From Roseibacillus sp. (GTDB lineage Bacteria; Verrucomicrobiota; Verrucomicrobiia; Verrucomicrobiales; Akkermansiaceae), in contig JAQWTV010000024.1 in the NCBI GenBank assembly GCA_029242545.1, positions 1 to 38,522 on the forward strand: DNA of 38,522 nt, written 5' to 3'. How positions within the stretch are numbered: position 1 is the stretch's first letter; every line of letters begins with the position of its first letter. Below the pieces are notes generated by a model that did no database searches, was not told the origin of the DNA, and saw only the letters and a program-made list of their open reading frames with translations. Made by a program: the position numbers and the translations under genes. Below are positions 1 through 6,353 of the stretch, one piece after another.

Positions 1-106
1 AGTTACCCGGCCTTTAGGATCTGGTCTTCACGCGGGATGGCACTTCTCATGTTGTCCTTTTTTCTTGGTGGGACCTTCTCTCTAACAGATTTAGCTAATT
101 GCAGAT

Positions 107-187
107 TCTAACAGTTCTACATTTTTCTCCCGGGGTGACGCGACCTTCCGCGCCACTTAGTCATCCGTAGGGTTCCCGTGAGCCTTC
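107..187. repeat. Interspersed intergenic repeat, copy A (divergent)
   Basis: This is the most diverged of three related intergenic blocks. It opens with TCTAACAGTT, passes through a T-rich stretch into CCCGGGGTGACGC, and ends near GGGTTCCCGTGAGCCT. The same order of blocks occurs at 2161-2241 and 3175-3250. The octamer TCTAACAG also occurs a second time just upstream, at 81-88. It lies directly downstream of the minus-strand gene that ends at 220. No coding capacity was recognised. It could be a REP-like or MITE-like element, or a relic of a larger element. Confidence 0.55.
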
Positions 188-219
188 AAATTGGATCGCT
201 TAAGCTTGAGCGCGTTGTC

Positions 220-534
220 TTATAAACGGGTCACCAGGCTGGGGCCTTCCAGAACATCAAACCCTTTATCCGACAAGTTCGTGAAGTTGGGATTGTTTGC
301 CAGGGCTTGAGCGTAGAGCTCGCTGGCCCGGTAGGCATCGCAATGTCCCTGGCTCTCCCAGTAATACACCCCGCCATACGTATTGCTGGCTGCGTCACTT
401 AGCCAGGCTTTTGAGATTAGCCCCGGGAGTTGAACGAAATTTGGGGCCACCTCATCTGCAACACCCATGAAATCATCCCGGGTAATGCCCTGAAGATTGA
501 AGTTAATGACCTGAATATATGCGACCTTGCTCAT
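220..534 (-). CDS. YdhR-like dimeric alpha/beta-barrel protein (monooxygenase-like)
   Basis: A 104-residue cytosolic protein without a signal peptide. The pattern LPGL..KAWL (residues about 37-45), GGVYYWES (about 54-61) and a C-terminal segment with FDVLEGPS fits the YdhR/antibiotic-biosynthesis-monooxygenase fold, a small ferredoxin-like barrel that usually dimerises. Members may bind or oxidise small aromatic substrates, but most have no proven reaction, so no substrate is claimed. The start is supported by an AAGGA-type ribosome binding site a few bases upstream on the minus strand. The gene sits between repeat copy A and a truncated copy of a GspF-N-like gene, so it may have arrived during a local rearrangement. 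Family call moderate; function unknown. Confidence 0.62.
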   Translation of the reverse strand: MSKVAYIQVINFNLQGITRDDFMGVADEVAPNFVQLPGLISKAWLSDAASNTYGGVYYWESQGHCDAYRASELYAQALANNPNFTNLSDKGFDVLEGPSLVTRL

Positions 535-659
535 CTTTGTGTCCTTTTCCTTATCAAGGTCCTACCTATAGGTGAAAACTCCAAAAGACCATTTCTTTCT
601 CCGTCCTGCACTTGATGCTGTCCCTGCGCGTCGATCGCCGTATACTGAAAATTGGGCAT
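531..659 (-). pseudogene. Truncated 5' copy of the GspF-N-like gene at 3255-3704
   Basis: Read from the ATG at 659, the first 15 codons (MPNFQYTAIDAQGQH) are identical in protein to the start of the minus-strand gene at 3255-3704, and the reading then diverges into unrelated residues. At the DNA level 615-688 matches 3660-3733 over 74 bases with two mismatches, and this includes about 29 bases upstream of the start codon. The enclosing open frame begins at 752, overlapping the stop of the DUF1287 gene as TAATG, but that upstream part is likely chance. A decayed duplicate is the simplest reading. A short recoded peptide cannot be excluded. Confidence 0.6.
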
Positions 660-688
660 GAATCTGGTTAGTCTGACGTTTTGGAAAT
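615..688 (-). repeat. 74-bp duplicated segment, copy 1 (partner 3660-3733)
   Basis: Direct comparison shows 74 aligned bases with only two differences, both just upstream of the shared ATG. The block spans the 5' leader plus the first 15 codons of a GspF-N-like gene. Both copies have the same orientation. Sequence similarity stops sharply at both ends. Confidence 0.8.
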
Positions 689-751
689 TTATCTGGACGA
701 AGAGGACTGCGCGGATTGGTTCAGGAGTAACCCACGCGTTCCCTGACCGCA

Positions 752-1366
752 TTACCTGATCCGGTAGTGTCCTGTATGAGGGTAGCTTAACAGTGCTCCC
801 TCTTCTCGGGTCCCTCGGCCTATGTTATGGATCACAAGAGGAATCCCATGCCTATCCTGCCGGTCGCTGACAATCATGATGTGGGGCCTATTGGGCGGCA
901 CGGTGCAGGTGATTAAGTCTCCCGGCTGATAGTTCGCAGGCTTCCGGGTCACCGGCAGGAGATAGCCCTTTCTCTGAAAATATATCCTGAGATTTGGGAT
1001 GCGGCGATGGTCGATATTCCGGTCAGGTCTTCGCAGCCCCCAGATCCCGGGATATGCCATGAAGTGGCTCTTCATGTCCTCATGGACTAATTTCTGCAGA
1101 TCCATGCCTTTCCCTCGCCGAAGCGCGCGGATCACCACATCGGTGCACACCCCCTTTTGCCTCGGAACATCACCCCCCGGATAATCAAGGGCGACATAGG
1201 CAGGGTCATAGATAAGCGTAACTCCAATCTGGGATCGTGCGGCATCCACGATGGAATTGGAGGGCGCTGACGATTGCTGCTGCTCCTGGGCCTTCATGCC
1301 AGAGGCCAAGGCTAAAAGAAATAATGGCAGGGCACGACAGGTCATCTTAGCGCTAGTCCAAATCAT
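752..1366 (-). CDS. Secreted DUF1287 family protein
   Basis: A 204-residue exported protein. The N-terminus has a hydrophobic signal segment (about residues 10-26). The rest matches the DUF1287 pattern: ARSQIGVTLIYDPAYV, YPGGDVP, GVCTDVVIRA with Cys74, LVHEDM, YPGIWGL, NIDHRRIPNL, then a PHIMIVSD block with His162 and IHNIGRG with His180. The Cys followed by His residues resembles an NlpC/P60-like papain fold, so a periplasmic peptidase or amidase is plausible, but the family is uncharacterised as far as I know. An internal ATG at 1345 is an alternative start; the 1366 start has AAGGGG a little far upstream. Its stop overlaps a downstream ATG at 752, which probably belongs to a remnant. Confidence 0.8.
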   Translation of the reverse strand: MIWTSAKMTCRALPLFLLALASGMKAQEQQQSSAPSNSIVDAARSQIGVTLIYDPAYVALDYPGGDVPRQKGVCTDVVIRALRRGKGMDLQKLVHEDMKSHFMAYPGIWGLRRPDRNIDHRRIPNLRIYFQRKGYLLPVTRKPANYQPGDLITCTVPPNRPHIMIVSDRQDRHGIPLVIHNIGRGTREEGALLSYPHTGHYRIR

Positions 1367-1498
1367 GCATAAAGTATCCCCTTATCCGGATATTGCTACC
1401 AGTTGCAATTTTATTGAGGAGAAACTATCGGTCCGATCAATGACTTCATCGTCATTATGAATTCACGGTAAGAAGAGAGGACTTGGTAAGATGTAGCG

Positions 1499-1633
1499 AT
1501 GAAGAAAGTAATTTTAGTGGTTCTTGCCTCAGTTGCCCTTGGGGCGCTATCCAGTTGTGGTTACTACCAAAACGCTTACATGGGTAAGGCCAATCCCAGC
1601 TTTATTCCCCCTAAAAACCCGCCCTCTTCCTAG
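1499..1633 (+). CDS. Small lipoprotein (44 aa)
   Basis: A short frame encoding a 44-residue peptide. The N-terminus MKKVILVVLASVALGALSSC has a charged start, a hydrophobic core and an LSSC lipobox with Cys20 as the lipidation site. Only 24 residues remain after processing, with a proline-rich end (IPPKNPPSS). The family is not recognised, but the signal is textbook type II. It stands alone between the DUF1287 gene on the other strand and a two-helix membrane protein. A purine-rich stretch (AAGAAGAGAGGACTTGG) lies upstream, a little distant. Such tiny lipoproteins are easily missed by gene callers. Confidence 0.65.
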   Translation: MKKVILVVLASVALGALSSCGYYQNAYMGKANPSFIPPKNPPSS

Positions 1634-1686
1634 CGTTTCATTGAGCAGCCTAGAACCGGGTTTGATACGAGAGAACCTTTCTCATA

Positions 1687-2157
1687 TTGCACTTTGTTGG
1701 TAATGAGTGCTCTAAGGACGTGGATACCGCAGAGAAAACGCAGGCAGACGAAAGCTACCCTGAGTTGATAGACAGGGTTGCTCGGCGGCGTAATGAGAAG
1801 CTAAAGAGAACCTGGGAGGTTATAACGACGATAGCCGCAGTGGTTGGCATCGCGTCAGCTATAGCTTTTTATTTTTTCATTAGGACAGGGTTGTCGGGCC
1901 AACTACTCGGATGCCTAGCAGTTGGATTCTTTATCTATATGAGCGTGGCTCTGGGCGGATACATGATTTCCAGCTTAGCCATCCGCTTGTATTTTCCGCC
2001 TGATATTGTTCACCTGCCCCCAGGTGTAGAGAATGCATATATACAAGAGCGTTTGCGTGAAATTCGTAGCGAAGAGTATGTGCCAGGCGGGAATGGTGGA
2101 GACAGCGGGGGCGGTGGTGATGGCGGCGGGGGGGTAACCTTTTTTGGGTTGCCATGA
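1687..2157 (+). CDS. Two-helix membrane protein with glycine-rich tail
   Basis: A 156-residue protein not assigned to a family. Residues 1-45 are charged and hydrophilic. Two transmembrane helices follow at about 46-66 and 72-95. Then comes a soluble segment, and the tail from about residue 133 is almost only Gly, Asp, Asn and Ser before ending in VTFFGLP. The start is uncertain: the frame opens with TTG at 1687 with a weak ribosome binding site, and a GTG at about 1723 follows an AAGGA-like stretch. The stop is only three bases before repeat copy B. The glycine-rich tail may be a flexible or surface-exposed linker. Confidence 0.5.
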   Translation: MHFVGNECSKDVDTAEKTQADESYPELIDRVARRRNEKLKRTWEVITTIAAVVGIASAIAFYFFIRTGLSGQLLGCLAVGFFIYMSVALGGYMISSLAIRLYFPPDIVHLPPGVENAYIQERLREIRSEEYVPGGNGGDSGGGGDGGGGVTFFGLP

Positions 2158-2160
2158 CTT

Positions 2161-2241
2161 TCTAACAGTTGAGATTCTTTCCCGGGGTGACGCTGCCTCG
2201 CAATGGGCTTGTTCCCGGGTAGGGCTCCCGTGATTGCCTTC
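2161..2241. repeat. Interspersed intergenic repeat, copy B
   Basis: This copy starts with TCTAACAGTT immediately after the preceding gene. It shares an exact 24-base core (2187-2210) with copy C at 3201-3224, and shares the outer blocks with copy A. CCCGGG occurs twice within it and could pair. It fills most of the gap between two plus-strand genes. Confidence 0.7.
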
Positions 2242-2273
2242 CAAAGCTCACTGCTGATAAGGGATGGGGAGTT

Positions 2274-3035
2274 ATGAACCTCCTCAGAGCGCTTAGGGTT
2301 GTTTTATTATGGTTGCTGCTTTGCTGCTTTCCTTCCTGCGCCGTGGTTTCTGACATGGACGAGGGAGCCGATGGCATCCAGCCGGGAGACATGGTGGCCT
2401 TTACAAAAGGCGTCGATGGCGACTCAAAACTTTTTGGGAATATGCACCTAAGTGCTGAGCACCTGCTGTATTGGTTCGTGGGGGAAAAGGACGATACTGT
2501 GATTTTCCGCACCCTGCATATGGGCCCCGCTGGAGATGAATATAGAGATTACCAAAGGGCGTTCTCGGCATCTGACATAAACATTCCTCGTTCCAAGATT
2601 ACATGGATCAAGAGACGAAAAACTCAATTTGTGATGCCTAAGAAGGGAAAGTTCCGATCTTTCGGAGGCGAATGCTTAGAGCATCCCTGGGAACAGAATG
2701 AGCGAGCCGATGATATCAAGACAGGAGATATGGTGATCTTTACGGAGCAAGACGGTGGCGGCTCAAAACTTCTGGGTCATATGTCACTAAGTCCCGCACA
2801 GCAACTGTATTGGTTCGTGGGGGAAAAGAACGATACCGTGACTTTTCGCACCCTGCATATGGGCCCCGCTGGAGATGAATATAGAGATTACCAAAGGGCG
2901 TTCTCGGCATCTGACCTCAACATCCCCCGTTCCAGGATTGAATGGATAAAGAGACACAAAACTCAATTTGTGATACCTGAAAAGGGAAAGTTTCGATCTG
3001 TGGGAGTCGAATACATAGAATACCCTTGGGAGTGA
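2274..3035 (+). CDS. Putative lipoprotein made of two tandem copies of one domain
   Basis: A 253-residue exported protein. The N-terminus is a signal peptide with a weak lipobox (FPSC, Cys22). The mature part is a direct duplication: residues 33-140 and 146-253 align without gaps at a period of 113 residues. Each copy contains GDMV.FT, SKL.G.M.LS, LYWFVGEK.DTV, FRTLHMGPAGDEYRDYQRAF, NIPRS and TQFV.P.KGKFRS, and ends in HPWE or YPWE. A 69-base stretch is identical in both copies (2508-2576 and 2847-2915), which points to recent duplication or gene conversion. The domain is not recognised. The tryptophan, tyrosine and histidine content suggests a folded binding module. Repeat copy B sits just upstream. 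Confidence 0.7.
   Translation: MNLLRALRVVLLWLLLCCFPSCAVVSDMDEGADGIQPGDMVAFTKGVDGDSKLFGNMHLSAEHLLYWFVGEKDDTVIFRTLHMGPAGDEYRDYQRAFSASDINIPRSKITWIKRRKTQFVMPKKGKFRSFGGECLEHPWEQNERADDIKTGDMVIFTEQDGGGSKLLGHMSLSPAQQLYWFVGEKNDTVTFRTLHMGPAGDEYRDYQRAFSASDLNIPRSRIEWIKRHKTQFVIPEKGKFRSVGVEYIEYPWE
2370..3032 (+). repeat. In-frame tandem duplication inside the lipoprotein gene
   Basis: Unit 1 (2370-2693) and unit 2 (2709-3032) are direct copies at a 339-base period. They include a perfectly identical 69-base core, while their flanks have drifted. Confidence 0.85.
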
Positions 3036-3174
3036 TATTAATCGCTCTCTTGCCCTCCGCCAATCGAGCTAGTAGCCCAGTGAGCTTATGCTTCTCCTGA
3101 CCGCACCTGCTACATTCCTCTCTCCTGGAACACCAAAGCTGAACAGGCTGAAGAGCAATAGCTCACTCCGATTT

Positions 3175-3250
3175 TCTAATAGTTTATATTTTTCCCCAGA
3201 GTGACGCTGCCTCGCAATGGGCTTTTGTCCCGGCAGGGGCCCCGTAGCCT
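3175..3250. repeat. Interspersed intergenic repeat, copy C
   Basis: It starts with TCTAATAGTT and keeps the 24-base core shared with copy B (3201-3224), then ends in GGCCCCGTAGCCT. It lies directly beyond the stop of the minus-strand GspF-N-like gene, as copy A lies beyond the minus-strand gene at 220. Confidence 0.7.
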
Positions 3251-3254
3251 AGGT

Positions 3255-3704
3255 TTACTCGCCCTGTTGATTTTCGAGAGCCTCAGTGAGTTCTGCTCTC
3301 GCTTTTTCGCTGTCAAGAAGCAGTTCCTCCGTATGACGTAATTGTTCCTCAAGGTCCTCAGTAAGCCTTTGCTGTGCGGAGATTTCCGCACGCGCCGCTT
3401 CCTCGGAAGTCCTTGCCTCATTGATAAGGTTCTGGCTGAAGAGGGCCCCAACTAAAAGGATAAGCCCACAGGCTATCACTATAAGGCCCCCCGTTGCGCC
3501 TCTAGGCTTATTCCCTCCTCTCGCCTTGGTGGCAGCCTTTTTCCCAGCTGCTCCTAGAGAGTCTCTCCCTGGTTCAACGATTTTTGTCGGGAAGAGCTTC
3601 TGACTCCTAAGCAAGCTTGTAGCCTCCGCTTCAGATCCGGCTTGGACTGTGCCGGTGGTATGCTGTCCCTGCGCGTCGATCGCCGTATACTGAAAATTGG
3701 GCAT
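3255..3704 (-). CDS. Stand-alone GspF N-terminal-like domain with TM helix and coiled coil
   Basis: A 149-residue protein. Residues 1-45 (MPNFQYTAIDAQGQ...G...A.S..EA..LL..Q.L.PTKI) match the short N-terminal domain that precedes the T2SSF domains in GspF/PilC proteins, including the true GspF at 34178-35473. None of the T2SSF membrane domains follow. Instead there is a basic Gly/Ala linker (46-71), one transmembrane helix (72-94) and a charged heptad-like segment (95-149) that should form a coiled coil. It may dock to a secretion ATPase or scaffold, or merely re-use the fold; this is inference. No clear ribosome binding site precedes the ATG. A truncated copy of its 5' end lies at 531-659. 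Confidence 0.6.
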   Translation of the reverse strand: MPNFQYTAIDAQGQHTTGTVQAGSEAEATSLLRSQKLFPTKIVEPGRDSLGAAGKKAATKARGGNKPRGATGGLIVIACGLILLVGALFSQNLINEARTSEEAARAEISAQQRLTEDLEEQLRHTEELLLDSEKARAELTEALENQQGE

Positions 3705-3733
3705 GAGTCTGGTTGGTCTGACGTTTTGGAAAT
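3660..3733 (-). repeat. 74-bp duplicated segment, copy 2 (partner 615-688)
   Basis: This is the partner of the segment at 615-688, with two mismatches in 74 bases. It covers the leader and first 15 codons of the intact GspF-N-like gene. Confidence 0.8.
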
Positions 3734-3925
3734 AGTAGAGGAGAGGGTAGCCCGAAGCTTATTTGATCCTGTTGAGGCTAAGGCTGTGACACCTTGGGGT
3801 CTACCACGCCGCCCCCGGTAGCCACAAGCCCCCTTGGCTAGCCCGAGAGAAACTCCTGGGAACTTTGGAAACCAAACAAACGACTCAACCTTGACAGGGA
3901 AAGAAGGAGGGTTAGGAGTCACAGT

Positions 3926-3994
3926 ATGAAGGCGCTTTTGGCTATCCTCACACTCCCACTGCTGTTGGCGCTGTCTAGCTGTGGTGAAACTTGA
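3926..3994 (+). CDS. Ultra-short lipoprotein (22 aa)
   Basis: The 22-codon frame is nearly all signal peptide: MKALLAILTLPLLLALSSC followed by only GET. The lipobox LSSC places the lipidated cysteine at residue 19, leaving a mature tetrapeptide. An AGGAG ribosome binding site lies eight bases upstream, which argues for real translation. The plan resembles entericidin- or lysis-type mini-lipoproteins, but no homology is claimed. It shares the ALSSCG block with the 44-residue lipoprotein at 1499-1633. It could instead be the 5' stub of a lipoprotein gene truncated by an early stop. Confidence 0.5.
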   Translation: MKALLAILTLPLLLALSSCGET

Positions 3995-4158
3995 ACTGGG
4001 ACTTGAAAGAATAAGCGCGGCAAGGTCTTGCCCGAAAAGCTTAAGAAAAAGTCAGGGGAAAAAGAGTAACACTTGCACCAATCAGCAAGTGTCTCTTGCC
4101 CCCGTTAGCCGCAGGCCTGCTTGTGGATTGGGCACCAGCGGTGTAAAGCCAGCCAGTC

Positions 4159-5283
4159 ATGAAAGCTCCCGCAATTTTTCTGGTGATCCTTTTCCTGATG
4201 ATGGGTTTCAGGCTGCAGCAATTGCAGGCGGAGGACTCTTCGCTGGATCCGGGAGGGCTGGATCAGGGTGCGTGGAGCTTTGTCAGTATTCCCGATTTTC
4301 TCAATTTCGACATCGAGTATCCTCAGAAAGGCTGGGAGGAAGCGCTTGGGTTCATTCTCGGTTCGATGAAGAAGGAGAGTCCTGCCTTTGCGATGGTGGC
4401 CGGGGACCTCGTGATGGGGCACTGGGGAACCGGTAAGGAGGAGATTGATCGCTGGGCAAACAAGTATTACCCCGGCTGGGTCCAGCGGTTCAAGGATCAC
4501 GGTCTGAAAGTCTATGCCGCGCTGGGGGATCACGAGATTCGAGATAATCCATGGCGAGGAGCTGGAGCTGATGCGGTCCCGTTTTATAAGGATGCGTTTC
4601 GCCGGCATCTGAAAATGCCTCTTAATGGACCTGACCATATGCAGGGAACGGCCTTTTACTGGTTGCACAAGAATGCGCTCTTTGTCTCGGTGGACGTCTT
4701 TGAGAAGGGGAAGAGTGATCAGGGTGAGATTGCGGCCGGCGTGACAGGTCGGCAACTTGAATGGTTTGAGCGGGTGCTGAATGAGCATGGCCCCAAGGTC
4801 GACCATATCGTCGTGATGGGGCATACTCCCATTCTTAGACCAGTGAGGACCTTCAGTTCATCCGGGATGCTGACCGTTGAGGGTCGGGAGTCGGGCTTCT
4901 GGAAGGCGATGAAAAGAGGCGGTGTAGATCTCTACCTTTGCGGTGAAGTGCATGCGGTCACATGTACTCAGCGGGATGGAATTCAGCAAATCGCCCATGG
5001 CGGACTGATTGGGCGCACGACCAAGCCGAACTACCTTGTGGTATCGGTCGATGGAGACAAGCTGGAGCTTAACCTGAAGGAGGTCGATCTGGTCAACGGC
5101 AAGGGGAGGCTTTGGCAACAGGACAAAAGCCGCGGGCCGTGGGACACGATCACCATTACCGAGGATCGTAAAAAACGGGGGTTCACTTCAATCGGCCAAC
5201 TTCTTATCAACAAGGAAAGCCCGACCAAGGAGTTCGAGGGAGCCACTGGTTTCTTCATCGAGAAAAACAACCCCAAGCAATAA
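4159..5283 (+). CDS. Secreted calcineurin-like metallophosphoesterase, atypical motifs
   Basis: A 374-residue protein with a signal peptide (about residues 1-24). Metallophosphoesterase landmarks appear in order: PDFLNFD around 45-51, GD at 82-83, GDHE at 123-126, GH at 221-222 and GEVH at 262-265. Family members normally show D-x-H, GD, GNHE, GH and GHxH. Here the first motif lacks its His, GNHE is GDHE, and the last motif is GEVH. Asp replacing Asn and Glu replacing His can still ligate metal, so activity is possible but not assured. The substrate is unknown, probably a periplasmic phosphoester. It stands alone with more than 100 bases on either side. Confidence 0.75.
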   Translation: MKAPAIFLVILFLMMGFRLQQLQAEDSSLDPGGLDQGAWSFVSIPDFLNFDIEYPQKGWEEALGFILGSMKKESPAFAMVAGDLVMGHWGTGKEEIDRWANKYYPGWVQRFKDHGLKVYAALGDHEIRDNPWRGAGADAVPFYKDAFRRHLKMPLNGPDHMQGTAFYWLHKNALFVSVDVFEKGKSDQGEIAAGVTGRQLEWFERVLNEHGPKVDHIVVMGHTPILRPVRTFSSSGMLTVEGRESGFWKAMKRGGVDLYLCGEVHAVTCTQRDGIQQIAHGGLIGRTTKPNYLVVSVDGDKLELNLKEVDLVNGKGRLWQQDKSRGPWDTITITEDRKKRGFTSIGQLLINKESPTKEFEGATGFFIEKNNPKQ

Positions 5284-5587
5284 GGAAGAGATGCCGGGCT
5301 CTTGCCGGCAAAGGAAGAGGGGGGTGAGAGCGAAGAAAACTCCGCTATGCTCTTTAAGTCCACCTCGGGAGTGGCAGGTCGAATGCTAGCCGACCCAAGC
5401 ACCCAGTCTCTCCTCTTCTGGTAGATGCTCCGGGCAGCTAGAAGAATATGCAATCCGGGGAAGATTCTCTCCCAGTCTGCCGACTGAAGCCTTACGGAAA
5501 ATGAATTGGAGGAGAGAGGAGGTGCTCCGAGTGCGCCTCTGCACGGCTTATCCGTAGATAAGAGGGAGGTTGCCGGATGGGCAGGGC
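5284..5587. other. Gene-free stretch between convergent genes with two short hairpins
   Basis: No credible gene was seen in these 304 bases between the phosphoesterase gene and the DUF4190-GspG gene. A hairpin TGCCGG/CCGGCA with a 7-base loop (5292-5310) follows the plus-strand stop. A second, GAGGTGC/GCGCCTC with one G-U pair and a 7-base loop (5519-5539), lies beyond the minus-strand stop. Neither is followed by a T-tract, so they are at best weak terminators. Confidence 0.35.
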
Positions 5588-6253
5588 TTAAGGGAGAAGT
5601 TCCTCGGTGCTTTGATCATCGTAGTTTCCGATTACTCCGTCCGCTCCCATGGAAATGACCTCGGGCCTGGGGCGGTTGAGAGGATCCTCTGGATTAGGGT
5701 CTTCGGGTAGTCGGTAAACAAACTCGTGACCCCATGCGTCGAGAGGCAACGTGGAAAAAGAGGCCTTCCAGTTCTTTGGAAGAGGTGCGGTGGTGGGCTC
5801 TGTTACCAGAGCCTTTATCCCTTGGTCCTCGGATGGGAAATGACCCGCGCGTTCGCTGTATTCCGTAAGGGCGTCGTTAATGGATTGTAGCTCTTCATTG
5901 GTCTGGTCGACGTTTTGTACCATCTCAGTAACCGCCCCAGTAACCACCGCTCCTCCGGCGGCGACGGCTCCTCCTACCAAGACAAGAGGAATGATGAAAA
6001 AGGCGATGAACATAGCGATAGATAGGGCGAAACCTACGTAACCCACAATAGTCCCGGCCAGAGCAAGACCCCTCCCTTCGACGGCTCCGTTACTCTGACG
6101 AATTTTGCCAAGAGCGATATGTCCGAAGATAACAGCGAGTAAACTAACCCCAGTGAGGCTGCATACGAGGCTGGCAATTGCTAGGCCACTGGTCCGAGGC
6201 TGGAAGTGTTGCGGAGCCTGAATGGGAAATTGGGGAATGGGTGGATTCGTCAT
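5588..6253 (-). CDS. DUF4190 membrane domain fused to a GspG (major pseudopilin) C-terminal domain
   Basis: A 221-residue protein. A short proline-rich N-terminus precedes a DUF4190 module (about 22-95) with two or three hydrophobic helices and the typical IFGHIALGKIR and GRGLALAG segments. Residues about 122-213 are a T2SSG domain: NDALTEYSERAGHFPSEDQG, LPLDAWGHEFVYRLP and the calcium-loop-like SMGADGVIGNYDDQS. Normal GspG reaches the membrane by one prepilin-type helix that is cleaved and methylated. Here that helix and its cleavage site are absent and DUF4190 replaces them, so assembly into a pseudopilus seems unlikely. It may be a membrane-anchored relative of pseudopilins of unknown role. 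Divergent from the next gene. Confidence 0.75.
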   Translation of the reverse strand: MTNPPIPQFPIQAPQHFQPRTSGLAIASLVCSLTGVSLLAVIFGHIALGKIRQSNGAVEGRGLALAGTIVGYVGFALSIAMFIAFFIIPLVLVGGAVAAGGAVVTGAVTEMVQNVDQTNEELQSINDALTEYSERAGHFPSEDQGIKALVTEPTTAPLPKNWKASFSTLPLDAWGHEFVYRLPEDPNPEDPLNRPRPEVISMGADGVIGNYDDQSTEELLP

Positions 6254-6353
6254 GACAGCTCAAAATAGTTAACGAAGGGTTCACACGAGATGTCGCTACA
6301 GGCAATTATAAAGCGGAATAATGTTTATACCGATAGGTGCGTTTGGATGATGA

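Noticed and set aside
3-50. 15-codon minus-strand frame with AAAGGAC upstream
   Set aside because: Too short, no signal or motif, and it sits at the window edge; chance is the simplest explanation.
4105-4824. 239-residue open frame on the minus strand
   Set aside because: It is antisense to the metallophosphoesterase, which has a signal peptide and family motifs; the minus-strand translation shows none.
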